This document shows positions 32,385-40,377 of a stretch of 64,000 nucleotides of DNA, in pieces. Source of the DNA: Streptomyces sp. MMBL 11-1. Lineage in GTDB: Bacteria > Actinomycetota > Actinomycetes > Streptomycetales > Streptomycetaceae. Numbering within the stretch: the first letter of the stretch is position 1; each line of letters starts with the position of its first letter. The position numbers and the translations under genes are program-made. The DNA lies in NCBI RefSeq assembly GCF_028622875.1, contig NZ_CP117709.1:1860001-1924000 (forward strand), read 5' to 3'. The notes beneath the pieces were generated by a model. The model did no database searches. It was not told where the DNA came from and worked only from the letters and a program-made list of their open reading frames with translations.

Positions 32385-35381
32385 TCAGGACGCCGCCCCG
32401 TAGAACCGCTCCTCCACCACCGCCCGCGCCCGCCGCGTGATCCGCCGGTAGTCGTCCAACATGTCCCCGACATGCCCCGGCTCGTACCCCAGGTACCGCC
32501 CGACCGCCGCCATCTCCCGCGGGTCGGACGGGAAGGTGTCCCCGGGCCGCCCCCGGACCAGCATCACCGCGTTACGGACCCGCGTCGCCAGAACCCACGC
32601 CTCGTCCAGCGTCTGCGCGTCCTCCGCCGGAATCAGCTCCGCCGCACACGCGGCGGCCAGGGCCTCACGCGTACGCGTCGTGCGCAGCCCCGGCTCCGCC
32701 CAGCCGTGCTGCATCTGCATCAGCTGAACTGTCCACTCGACGTCGCTCAGCCCGCCCCGCCCCAGCTTCGTGTGGAGCGTGGGGTCCGCGCCGCGCGGCA
32801 TCCGCTCGGACTCCATCCGCGCCTTGAGCCGGCGGATCTCCCGTACGGCGTCCTCGCCGAGCCCTTCCATCGGATACCGCAGCGGATCGACCAGCTCGAT
32901 GAAGTCGCGCCCCAGCTCCTCGTCGCCCGCCACCGGCTCGGCACGCAGCAAAGCCTGGCTTTCCCAGGCCAGCGACCAGCGCCGGTAGTAGGCCTCGTAC
33001 GACTTCAGTGTGCGGACCAGCGGCCCGCTCTTGCCCTCCGGGCGCAGGTCGGCGTCGATCAGCAGCGGCGGGTCGGCGGTCGGCAGCTGGAGCAGCCGCC
33101 GCATCTCCCCGATGACCGTGTTGGCGGCCCGGGCCGCCTCCTCGTCGCTCACACCCTCGCGCGGCCGGTGGACGAAGAGGACGTCGGCGTCGGAGCCGTA
33201 ACTCAGCTCGTGCCCGCCGAAGCGGCCCATGCCGATGACGGCGAACCGGGTCGGCAGGGTGTCGCCCCACTGCGCGCGGACGGCGGCCCGCAGCGCGCCC
33301 GCGATGGTGACGGCGTTGAGGTCGCTGACGGCCGAGCCGACACGGTCCACGAGGGCCCCGTGATCCTGCTCGGCGGGGTTGTCCTCGGTGCCGTACGAGT
33401 CGATGAGGTCGGCGGCCGTCGTGCGGAACAGCTCGCGGCGGCGCACCCCGCGCACCACCGCGACGGCCGACTCCGCGTCCCCGGCCCGCCCCACCGCGGC
33501 CAGCACCTCCTGCTCCAGGTGGGCCCGGGTACGGGGCGTGAGCCCCTCCGGGGCGCCGAGGATCGCCACCGCCTCCGGGGCGCGCATCAGCAGGTCCGGG
33601 GCGAGGCGGCCGGCGGAGAGGACCCGGGCGAGGTTCTCCGCGGCGGCGCCCTCGTCGCGCAGGAGCCGCAGGTACCACGGGGTCTTGCCGAGCGCGTCGG
33701 ACACCTTGCGGAAGCCGAGGAGCCCGGCGTCCGGGTCGGCGGAGTCCGCGAACCAGCCGAGCAGCACCGGCAGCAGGGTGCGCTGGATGGCGGCCTTGCG
33801 GGACACCCCGGAGGAGAGGGCCTCCAGGTGCCGCAGGGCGGCGGCCGGGTCGGCGTACCCGAGGGCCTCCAGGCGGATCGCGGCGGCCTTCGCGCTGAGC
33901 CGGGACTCGGCGGGGGCCAGCTGGGCGACGGCGTCCAGCAGCGGCCGGTAGAAGATCTTCTCGTGCAGCCGCCGCACGACGGAGGCGTGCCGTTTCCAGG
34001 CCTTGTTCAGCTCCGCCACCGGGTCGGTGCGCATCCCGAGCGACCGGCCGAGCCGCCGCAGGTCCGCCTCGTCCTCGGGGACCAGATGGGTGCGGCGCAG
34101 CCGGTAGAGCTGGATGCGGTGCTCCATGGAGCGCAGGAAGCGGTACGCCTCGTCGAGCTGGGCGGCGTCCGCGCGCCCCACGTACCCGCCCTCGGCGAGC
34201 GCCCGCAGGGCCTCCAGGGTGGAGCCGCTGTGCAGGGAGGCGTCGCTGCGTCCGTGCACCAACTGCAGGAGCTGCACCGCGAACTCGACGTCCCGCAGTC
34301 CGCCGGGCCCGAGCTTCAGCTCCCGCTCGATCCGGTCGGCGGGGATGTTGTCGACGACACGGCGGCGCATCTTCTGCACGTCGGGGACGAAGTTCTCCCG
34401 GTCGGCGGCCCCCCAGACGAGCGGCGAGACCGCCTCGACGTATTCCGCGCCCAGCTCCGGGTCGCCGGCCACCGCGCGGGCCTTGAGCAGGGCCTGGAAC
34501 TCCCAGGTCTTGGCCCAGCGCTGGTAGTAGGCGAGGTGGGAGCTGAGGGTGCGCACCAGCGGCCCGTTGCGGCCCTCGGGGCGGAGGTTGGCGTCGACCT
34601 CCCAGATGGTTCCCTCGATGGTCGTCTCGGAGCAGATCCTCATCATGTGAGCGGCCAGCCGGGTGGCGGCCTGCATGGCCCTGGTCTCGTCGACCCCGTC
34701 GCGCGCCTCCCCGACGAAGATCACGTCGACGTCGGAGACGTAGTTCAACTCCCGCCCGCCGCACTTGCCCATCGCGACGACGGCCAGCCGGCACCGGTCC
34801 GCGTCCTCGGGCGCGGCCGTACGGGCGATGGCGAGAGCGGCGCGCAGGGTGGCGGTGGCCAGGTCGGCCAGTTCGGCGGCGGTCTGCGCGAGGTCGGTGG
34901 TCCCGCAGACGTCCCGGGCGGCGAGGGTGAGCAGACACCTGCGGTAGGCGACCCGCAGCGAGTCCGGGTCGACGGCGTCGGCGAGCCCGCGCTCGAACTC
35001 GGCGACCCCGGGGTTCAGATCGACCGCCTCGTACGTGACGAGCGCCTGCCAGTCGCGCGGGTGCCGGGCCAGGTGGTCCCCGAGCGCCTCCGAGGCGCCG
35101 AGGACCCCGAGGAGCCGGTCGCGCAGCGGTTTGGCGGTGATGAGGGTGTCGAGCAGCACCTGCCGCTCGCTCTCCGTCCCGGCCTCGGCGATCCGGACCA
35201 GGCCGCGCAGGGCCAGATCCGGGTCGGCGGTGGCCCCGAGCGCCTCCAGGAGGACGGGGTCGGACCGTACGGACGCCAGCGCGTCCAGGTTGAGGAGCTG
35301 GTCCGCGGCGGACGGGTCGGTGAATCCGTGCCGCAGCAGCCTGGTGAACGTACTGCTCCTGCGCCCCGGCGCCGTCGTCAT
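32385..35381 (-). CDS. glnE: Bifunctional glutamine synthetase adenylyltransferase/adenylyl-removing enzyme GlnE
   Basis: The 998-residue protein has the duplicated GlnE layout. The N-terminal (adenylyl-removing) nucleotidyltransferase has GKCGGRELNYVSDVDVIF. The C-terminal adenylyltransferase has GMGRFGGHELSYGSDADVLF. Each is followed by a glutamine-synthetase-adenylyltransferase-associated helical domain (RDVEFAVQLLQLVHGRSD; SDVEWTVQLMQMQHG). It controls GlnA activity according to nitrogen status. Start at ATG 35381 with a GGGAG site. It is a single-gene unit converging on the PAP2-like gene. Confidence 0.96.
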   Translation of the reverse strand: MTTAPGRRSSTFTRLLRHGFTDPSAADQLLNLDALASVRSDPVLLEALGATADPDLALRGLVRIAEAGTESERQVLLDTLITAKPLRDRLLGVLGASEALGDHLARHPRDWQALVTYEAVDLNPGVAEFERGLADAVDPDSLRVAYRRCLLTLAARDVCGTTDLAQTAAELADLATATLRAALAIARTAAPEDADRCRLAVVAMGKCGGRELNYVSDVDVIFVGEARDGVDETRAMQAATRLAAHMMRICSETTIEGTIWEVDANLRPEGRNGPLVRTLSSHLAYYQRWAKTWEFQALLKARAVAGDPELGAEYVEAVSPLVWGAADRENFVPDVQKMRRRVVDNIPADRIERELKLGPGGLRDVEFAVQLLQLVHGRSDASLHSGSTLEALRALAEGGYVGRADAAQLDEAYRFLRSMEHRIQLYRLRRTHLVPEDEADLRRLGRSLGMRTDPVAELNKAWKRHASVVRRLHEKIFYRPLLDAVAQLAPAESRLSAKAAAIRLEALGYADPAAALRHLEALSSGVSRKAAIQRTLLPVLLGWFADSADPDAGLLGFRKVSDALGKTPWYLRLLRDEGAAAENLARVLSAGRLAPDLLMRAPEAVAILGAPEGLTPRTRAHLEQEVLAAVGRAGDAESAVAVVRGVRRRELFRTTAADLIDSYGTEDNPAEQDHGALVDRVGSAVSDLNAVTIAGALRAAVRAQWGDTLPTRFAVIGMGRFGGHELSYGSDADVLFVHRPREGVSDEEAARAANTVIGEMRRLLQLPTADPPLLIDADLRPEGKSGPLVRTLKSYEAYYRRWSLAWESQALLRAEPVAGDEELGRDFIELVDPLRYPMEGLGEDAVREIRRLKARMESERMPRGADPTLHTKLGRGGLSDVEWTVQLMQMQHGWAEPGLRTTRTREALAAACAAELIPAEDAQTLDEAWVLATRVRNAVMLVRGRPGDTFPSDPREMAAVGRYLGYEPGHVGDMLDDYRRITRRARAVVEERFYGAAS

Positions 35382-35467
35382 TCCGTGCTCTCCCGCCAGC
35401 CGAACCGAACCGTGTCCCCGTGCGTGGCCCCGGTACGGCTCCGTCGCCGCCCCGGGGCCCTTCGAGC

Positions 35468-36361
35468 CTAGTCCGGATTCGGGGCGGCGGCGGGGTCCGC
35501 CCCCGGAGGAGTCCCTGGCTGTTCAGCAGCCGGGAGGGGGGCCGCCCCGACTGCCGCGACCTGGACCGTTCCGACGAGGACGGTGGCGTACCACTCCTCG
35601 GAGACCAGGACCCGGGTGCTCAGTCCGGCGGCGCGCAGGACCTCGACCGCCGTGTCCCGCTGCCGTTCGCTCGCCTCGACGAGCAGGCTGCCGCCGGGCG
35701 CGAGCCACTGGGGCGCCTCGGCGGCGACCCGGCGCATGACGTCGAGCCCGTCGCCGCCCCCGTCCAGGGCGACGCGCGGTTCATGGACGCGGGCTTCGGC
35801 GGGGAGCAGTTCGACGTCACCGGTGGGGACATAGGGGACGTTGGCGAGCAGCACGTCGACCCGTCCGCGCAGAGCGGCGGGCAGCGGGGCGAACAGATCA
35901 CCCTCGTAGACGTGCCCCAGGCCGCCGACGTTGCGCCGGGCGCAGCGCACGGCGGCGGGTTCGACGTCGCATGCGTGCAGCTCGGCCGCGTCCGACGCGG
36001 AAGCCAGGGCGACGCCGAGCGCGCCGGAACCGCAGCAGAGGTCGACCACGACGGCCCGGCGGGGTGCGAGGGCCGCGGCCTGCGCGACCAGGAACTCCGT
36101 ACGGCGGCGGGGCACGAAGACGCCCGCGTCCACAGCGAAGCGGCGGCCGTGGAAGTCCGCCCAGCCCAGGACGTGTTCGAGCGGCAGTCCGGCGGCGCGG
36201 CGCTCGACGAGAAGGGACAGTTCGCCGACGGACGCGGCGGCCTCGTGGAGGAGACGGGCCTCCTCCTCGGCGAAGACGCAGCCGGCGCGGCGGAGGGCGA
36301 CGACGGTGGAGGAGAGGGCACCGGAGGAGAGGGAGGGGGCACTGAAGGGGTGAACCGGCAT
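35468..36361 (-). CDS. PrmC/HemK-related protein methyltransferase with NVPY motif
   Basis: The 297-residue protein has the PrmC-like layout of a helical N-terminal domain and a SAM-binding domain (VVDLCCGSGALGVAL; acidic ligand in HACDVEPAAV). The active-site tetrapeptide reads NVPY (LLANVPYVP) instead of the NPPY of true release-factor methyltransferases. It fits the PrmC-related subgroup of unknown substrate. The C-terminus is Pro/Ala-rich and probably disordered. It lies upstream of glnE on the same strand with a gap of 86 bases. Confidence 0.85.
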   Translation of the reverse strand: MPVHPFSAPSLSSGALSSTVVALRRAGCVFAEEEARLLHEAAASVGELSLLVERRAAGLPLEHVLGWADFHGRRFAVDAGVFVPRRRTEFLVAQAAALAPRRAVVVDLCCGSGALGVALASASDAAELHACDVEPAAVRCARRNVGGLGHVYEGDLFAPLPAALRGRVDVLLANVPYVPTGDVELLPAEARVHEPRVALDGGGDGLDVMRRVAAEAPQWLAPGGSLLVEASERQRDTAVEVLRAAGLSTRVLVSEEWYATVLVGTVQVAAVGAAPLPAAEQPGTPPGADPAAAPNPD

Positions 36362-36627
36362 GCGAGCGAAGCCTTTCGGGAAAACCGATGGGCGCTCCGC
36401 GATGGGCTTATGCCGTCCGGTCGGCTGCTGCCGGTCGTACGACGCGATCGCGCGGGGTGAGCACCCAGCCTGATCCAGCGGTAATGGGGCTCACCTCCTC
36501 GGTCGATCTCGTCGGTCCCGTGGCGTACGGGGGTCGTAACAGTACAACAGCCCGCTCCGCGCCCTTGCGGGGCGCGGGAACGGACCGCTCGGTCAGGGGC
36601 CACGCGTCAGAGGCCAGGGGCCAGGGG
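36362..36627. other. Intergenic region upstream of the PrmC-related gene
   Basis: About 266 bases between the GntR stop and the PrmC-related start. It must hold the latter's promoter. No clear -10, operator, RNA or repeat was recognised. Confidence 0.3.
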
Positions 36628-37392
36628 TCACGCGTCGGGCTGGTCCACGCGGATCTCGTAGGCGATCTCCCAGCGGATGTCCGGCACGATGATGTCGGCC
36701 GTCTCCACGGGGCGCCCCTCGGGGTCGAAGTACGTGCGCTCCACCTCGATGACCAGGTCACCGACGGAGATCCCGAGCAGATTCGCCTGCTCCCGCGTCG
36801 CGCGGGCCGGGCGGGGAAGCTCGATGCCGGTGACGATGTTCACGCCGATGGACCGCATCCGCTCCACCACACCGATCTTGCCGTGCGGACCCATCTCCGG
36901 AAGCAGGATCGGCGTCCCGTCGGTGATGGCCATCGGCTCCCAGCTCTTGGAGAGCTGCACGGGCAGGCCGTCGGCGAGGAACTCGTAGTCGGTCACGACG
37001 CAGAGGTCACCGGGCTCGATCGCCAGCCGTTCGGCGATGTCCTCCGGCGCGGGGACCCGTGCCGTGCTGGTGCACTCCCAGTCGGCCTCGTGGTCGAGCT
37101 CACTCATGTCCGAGGCGAAGGGACTCTTGCCGCGCTGCTCGCGGTGGCGCGAGCGGACCATGCGGCGGCGCTCGCGGGCCCGCCGGACGTACGTGCCGGA
37201 GCCGGCGCGGCCTTCGAGGATGCCCTCGATGATCAGGCGCTCCATGGCCCGCTGCGCCACCGACTGACCGACGCCGTACTCCTCGGCGAAGCGGGCCCGG
37301 GACGGCAGCTTGTCCCCCACTGCCCATTCACCGGCCCGGACACGAGCCCGCAGAGCATCCGCCACCTGCAAGTACGGCGTATCACGTGGCAT
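36628..37392 (-). CDS. GntR family (HutC/UTRA-type) transcriptional regulator
   Basis: The 254-residue regulator has an N-terminal winged helix (YLQVADALRARVRAGEWAVG, LPSRARFAEEYGVGQSVAQR, GTYVRR) and a C-terminal UTRA ligand-binding domain ending VETADIIVPDIRWEIAYEIR. Regulators of this type accompany Streptomyces integrative elements and plasmids (KorSA-like) as well as small chromosomal gene sets. It is divergent from a cluster of small hypothetical genes that it may control. A GCTGA-N4-TCAGC palindrome sits between them. Confidence 0.9.
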   Translation of the reverse strand: MPRDTPYLQVADALRARVRAGEWAVGDKLPSRARFAEEYGVGQSVAQRAMERLIIEGILEGRAGSGTYVRRARERRRMVRSRHREQRGKSPFASDMSELDHEADWECTSTARVPAPEDIAERLAIEPGDLCVVTDYEFLADGLPVQLSKSWEPMAITDGTPILLPEMGPHGKIGVVERMRSIGVNIVTGIELPRPARATREQANLLGISVGDLVIEVERTYFDPEGRPVETADIIVPDIRWEIAYEIRVDQPDA

Positions 37393-37461
37393 TTGAGCAG
37401 CTCCGTGTGTTCGGCGTCGATATGGGCGTCGCTGTTGACAAAGCTAACCCATCAGGTTGAA

Positions 37462-37475
37462 GCTGAATACTCAGC
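37462..37475. promoter_or_regulatory. Candidate operator between GntR gene and small-gene cluster
   Basis: GCTGAATACTCAGC is a 14-bp inverted repeat in the AT-richer divergent promoter region, which also contains a consensus TTGACA at 37435. It is the only obvious palindrome available for GntR autoregulation. Confidence 0.4.
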
Positions 37476-37513
37476 ATTACATGGAGTGACATTCGGTTCA
37501 TCAGGGGAGAAGT

Positions 37514-37891
37514 GTGCGCTCTGCACAAGCGCGGGTCGCGGCGCTGACCGGCATGCTCGCCGCCGCCACCGGCACCGAGCCGCGCATCACCACCGGCCTG
37601 GACACCTTCCGCGTCGAGGCCGATCTCCCCTCCGAGTTGAGCGCGACCGCGCATTCGGCCGTCCTGGCCGCCCTGGCCACGGCGGACCGCTTCGGCCACA
37701 CGCTCAACCGCACCGCCGAATACGTGTGGGCCGAGATCAGCAGAGAGGCGAACGTGACCACGACCGAATCCCCGGACACGGCGTACCGCGCCCTGCTCGG
37801 CCACACCATGACCTGCACCGCGTGCCGGGCCGGCGTGATCTGCCCCAGCGCCACGAAGCTCGTCCGCGTCTGGCGGGAGACCCGCCGATGA
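37514..37891 (+). CDS. Small hypothetical protein with Cys pair
   Basis: The 125-residue protein starts at GTG 37514 behind GGGAGAAG. No family function is known to me. It is helical and Ala-rich, with a CTACRAGVIC segment near the C-terminus (residues about 102-111) that could bind metal or form a disulfide. Similar small proteins accompany GntR/Xre-type regulators in Streptomyces genomes. Its stop overlaps the ATG of a 26-codon frame. Confidence 0.65.
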   Translation: MRSAQARVAALTGMLAAATGTEPRITTGLDTFRVEADLPSELSATAHSAVLAALATADRFGHTLNRTAEYVWAEISREANVTTTESPDTAYRALLGHTMTCTACRAGVICPSATKLVRVWRETRR

Positions 37892-37968
37892 GACGCGGTG
37901 CGCGGCGCCGGCGGGAGCAGGGCGCGACCGCCGCCGGCCGACGGCATACGGCCGGACGAACCGCCTGA
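37888..37968 (+). CDS. Putative 26-residue Arg-rich peptide
   Basis: An ATGA overlap with the preceding gene starts a 26-codon frame (MRRGARRRREQGATAAGRRH and on) with nine arginines. Translational coupling is plausible, but the composition is that of any GC-rich frame, so reality is uncertain. Confidence 0.35.
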   Translation: MRRGARRRREQGATAAGRRHTAGRTA

Positions 37969-38050
37969 CCCCCCGGCCCGGCCGCCCGTGCCCCGGCAGG
38001 AGGGCAGCCGGGCCGGATCACCACCCACCGATCAGAGACGGAGGCACCTG

Positions 38051-38101
38051 ATGCGCGGAACCCACCAGGCGTTACCGGCACCACCCGGGAGGCCCGGATG
38101 A
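38051..38101 (+). CDS. Putative 16-residue peptide with a TTA codon, coupled to the next gene
   Basis: A GGAGG site lies seven bases before ATG 38051. The frame encodes MRGTHQALPAPPGRPG and its stop overlaps the ATG of the next gene (ATGA). Leu8 is encoded by TTA, the rare bldA codon. It could be a leader peptide that makes the downstream gene's translation depend on tRNA-Leu(UUA). Confidence 0.45.
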   Translation: MRGTHQALPAPPGRPG

Positions 38102-38397
38102 CGATCGCCCTCTCCACGACGGACGTCCTTGACTGCGAGGCCTGCTGGAACGCCCCGGTCACCGCCGTCCGCCACACCCCCGCCGGCCGCGACCTGCTCT
38201 GCGAGGAGTGCGCGGAGGGCGACTACCCGCGCCGCGTCGACCTCTTCCCACCGTTCGGCATCTACGGCCTGACACGCCGAAAGGTCCTGAACGACGGCAA
38301 GCACGGCAGCGGCCCCCCGAAGACCCCACCGGACCCGGGCCCTCCGCTGCCCAACCCGCCCCCCGCGCCGTCACCGCCGGGTACGCCGCCGGTGTAG
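38098..38397 (+). CDS. Small hypothetical protein with zinc-ribbon-like Cys pairs and Pro-rich tail
   Basis: The 99-residue protein has CEACWNAPV and LLCEECAEGDY, two CxxC pairs about 22 residues apart that suggest a zinc-binding knuckle. The last 30 residues are almost pure Pro/Gly. Its start overlaps the 16-codon frame, so it relies on re-initiation. It belongs to the GntR-associated small-gene set. Function unknown. Confidence 0.55.
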   Translation: MTIALSTTDVLDCEACWNAPVTAVRHTPAGRDLLCEECAEGDYPRRVDLFPPFGIYGLTRRKVLNDGKHGSGPPKTPPDPGPPLPNPPPAPSPPGTPPV

Positions 38398-38548
38398 CAC
38401 GTCCGGTCACGGCCCGGCCCTTGCCCGTCGCGTACGGGCGTACGGGTGGGGCCAGGTCGCGGACCGCTCGTGACAACTCCGGCGACACGGCCGGCCTCAC
38501 TGCGTAAGGTGGCGATCTTCGGCAGGCGGGGTCCTGCTGGAGTCCCTG

Positions 38549-38572
38549 ATGAGGCTGTGCCGATCACGATGA
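38549..38572 (+). CDS. Seven-codon upstream reading frame (MRLCRSR)
   Basis: GGAG at 38539-38542 is ideally spaced (six bases) before ATG 38549. The frame ends in an ATGA overlap with the hypothetical gene at 38569. A TAAGGT -10 candidate lies near 38505. A Cys codon and two rare-context Arg codons could allow attenuation-like control. This is inferred from layout. Confidence 0.45.
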   Translation: MRLCRSR

Positions 38573-39330
38573 GTCCCCCCACCTCCGCCCGGCTCCGGCT
38601 CGACCGCGCCCTGGAGAGCCTGGACGACACCTTCCGCGGCATGACCGCGCGCGCCGACGAGGCCCAGTGCGACTGCCACTGGGGCAGCCCGGAGGAGTTG
38701 GCGCTGCTGAAGACCCCGGACGTCGACCTCTCCCCCGACCTCCTCCGGCGGACCTGGGACGCCCCCGACTGGGCCGACCACGGAGCGGTGTTGCGCCGGA
38801 TCCTGCCCCAGTTCGCCCGGGCGCTGGTGGGTGGCCGCGTGGAGCCCATGTTCGGTATGTACGAGGTCGGCCGCTCGTTCGCCCGCGGGCACTGGCGGCA
38901 ATGGCCCGCGGGCCAGGACGCGGCGGTGTGGGAGTTCCTGCACGCCTGGTGGGCCCGGAGCCTCGTGGACCCGGCCCCCGCCGTGCCCGTACACGAGATC
39001 CTGGCCCTGTGCGCCGAGGCCTCCGCCACGCTCGGCCCGTGGCTCACCGTCTGGGAGGCCCTGGACCACGAGATGTCCGACCGTCACCTGGCCCAAGCGG
39101 CCGCCGAGTGGGAGTACGGCCTCCTGGGCGACCAACTTCCCTGGGACGCGTGGGACTACGAGGACGAGAGCGGCATGCGCGGCGAGCTGGCCGCCTGGCT
39201 GGTCCACCACGTGCCGAGGCGGCTGCGCCTCCGGAAGGGATCCGCGGCACTGCTGCACCGCGTACGCCTGATCGGCCTCACCGGCCCGGCCCGCTGGGAG
39301 GACCCGCACTGGCCGGGCCACCGCTACTGA
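38569..39330 (+). CDS. Conserved hypothetical protein (acidic, Trp-rich)
   Basis: The 253-residue product is soluble, with many Trp and acidic residues (DECQ/CDCHWGSPEELALL, WDAPDWADHGAVLRRILPQF, WEYGLLGDQLPWDAWDYEDE). No domain was recognised. ATG 38569 is chosen because it overlaps the stop of a seven-codon frame with a good ribosome site. The frame is open back to 38446, but that part overlaps the promoter candidate. It stands alone between small GntR-linked genes and an alpha/beta-hydrolase. Confidence 0.65.
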   Translation: MSPPTSARLRLDRALESLDDTFRGMTARADEAQCDCHWGSPEELALLKTPDVDLSPDLLRRTWDAPDWADHGAVLRRILPQFARALVGGRVEPMFGMYEVGRSFARGHWRQWPAGQDAAVWEFLHAWWARSLVDPAPAVPVHEILALCAEASATLGPWLTVWEALDHEMSDRHLAQAAAEWEYGLLGDQLPWDAWDYEDESGMRGELAAWLVHHVPRRLRLRKGSAALLHRVRLIGLTGPARWEDPHWPGHRY

Positions 39331-39454
39331 ACGGGCCTCTCCCGTCGTCATCGGTCTCACGGTCCTGCCCTCGTTCCGCCCTCCGACGGGATGACGCCAA
39401 CGTGCCGCCCGCACGTAGAGTCAGCCCGAAGAGAGCACGGATCCGGGGGGATTC

Positions 39455-40186
39455 ATGACGGCTGCGGATGCACCGCCCATCGTCTTCGTACACGGGACGC
39501 GGTTCAGCGCGGGGCAATGGAGCCACCAGCTCGCCGCGCTCCAAAAGGACTTTCGGGTGGCCGCCGTTGACCTACCGGGCCACGGTGCGCGCTCCGCCCA
39601 GCCCTGGAGCCTGAACGCGGCGACGGAGATCATCGCCTCCGCGGTGGACTCGCTCGACCACGGGCCGGCGCTGGTCGTCGGGCACTCGCTCGGCGGATAC
39701 GCCTCGCTGGAGTTCGCACGCCACTGCCCGGAGCGGCTGCGGGGGTTGGTTCTCGCGGGGGCCAGCGCCTCGACGCGTGGTCCGTGGGCAACGCCGTACC
39801 GGTGGGCGGTCGGGCTCGTCCCCCGTATACCCGCGGACCGGTTGACCCGCTGGAACGACAGGTTGCTACGTCGGCTCTATCCCCCCGAAGTGGTGGATGC
39901 CACCATCAGCTCCGGTTACGCGTTCCACGCTCTGCCGGCCGCCTGGGGCGAGGTGCTGGGCCGCTTCGACGCCCATGCGATGCGTCATGTGGCGGCTCCG
40001 GTGCTCATCCTGAACGGCGAGAAGGACACCGTCTTCCGGTCCGACGAGATGGACTTCGTCCGCGCGCATCCGCAGGCCCGCATCGAGTTGATCCCCCGGG
40101 CGAGGCATCTCGCGAACTTCGACGACCCGGATGCCTTCACCGATGCCATCCGCCGCTTTGCCCTCCACCTGCCCGCTCACAGCTGA
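39455..40186 (+). CDS. Alpha/beta-hydrolase
   Basis: The 243-residue hydrolase has IVFVHGTRFSAGQW, VDLPGHGARS, the nucleophile elbow VVGHSLGGYASL (Ser about 78), an acid in LNGEKDTVF and the catalytic His in ARHLANFDDP. It resembles soluble esterases and non-heme-peroxidase-type hydrolases; the substrate cannot be predicted. A G-run precedes the ATG, and TAGAGT near 39418 could be its -10. It converges on glnA2. Confidence 0.88.
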   Translation: MTAADAPPIVFVHGTRFSAGQWSHQLAALQKDFRVAAVDLPGHGARSAQPWSLNAATEIIASAVDSLDHGPALVVGHSLGGYASLEFARHCPERLRGLVLAGASASTRGPWATPYRWAVGLVPRIPADRLTRWNDRLLRRLYPPEVVDATISSGYAFHALPAAWGEVLGRFDAHAMRHVAAPVLILNGEKDTVFRSDEMDFVRAHPQARIELIPRARHLANFDDPDAFTDAIRRFALHLPAHS

Positions 40187-40308
40187 GCGCGCCGGAGCAG
40201 GGTCCACCGGGGTGGCCCGAGCACCGGGAGACCGCGAGGCAAGGCGCAGTCGGGCCCGCCGCCCGTGGGGCCTGACGGCCCCTGGAGGGCCCAGGGTTGC
40301 CCATGGCC

Positions 40309-40348
40309 ACGGGCGGGCCGCTTCGGTGGGACCGGGCGACCCGCCCGT
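40309..40348. terminator. Bidirectional stem-loop between converging genes
   Basis: ACGGGCGGG (40309-40317) pairs with CCCGCCCGT (40340-40348). It lies between the stops of the alpha/beta-hydrolase and glnA2 genes. Confidence 0.5.
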
Positions 40349-40377
40349 CGTGCGTGCTCCGAGCCACCGGCCCGCGG

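Noticed and set aside
32472..35471. A 999-codon open frame antisense to glnE
   Set aside because: It lacks motifs and is the usual GC-bias shadow; the opposite strand encodes a complete GlnE.
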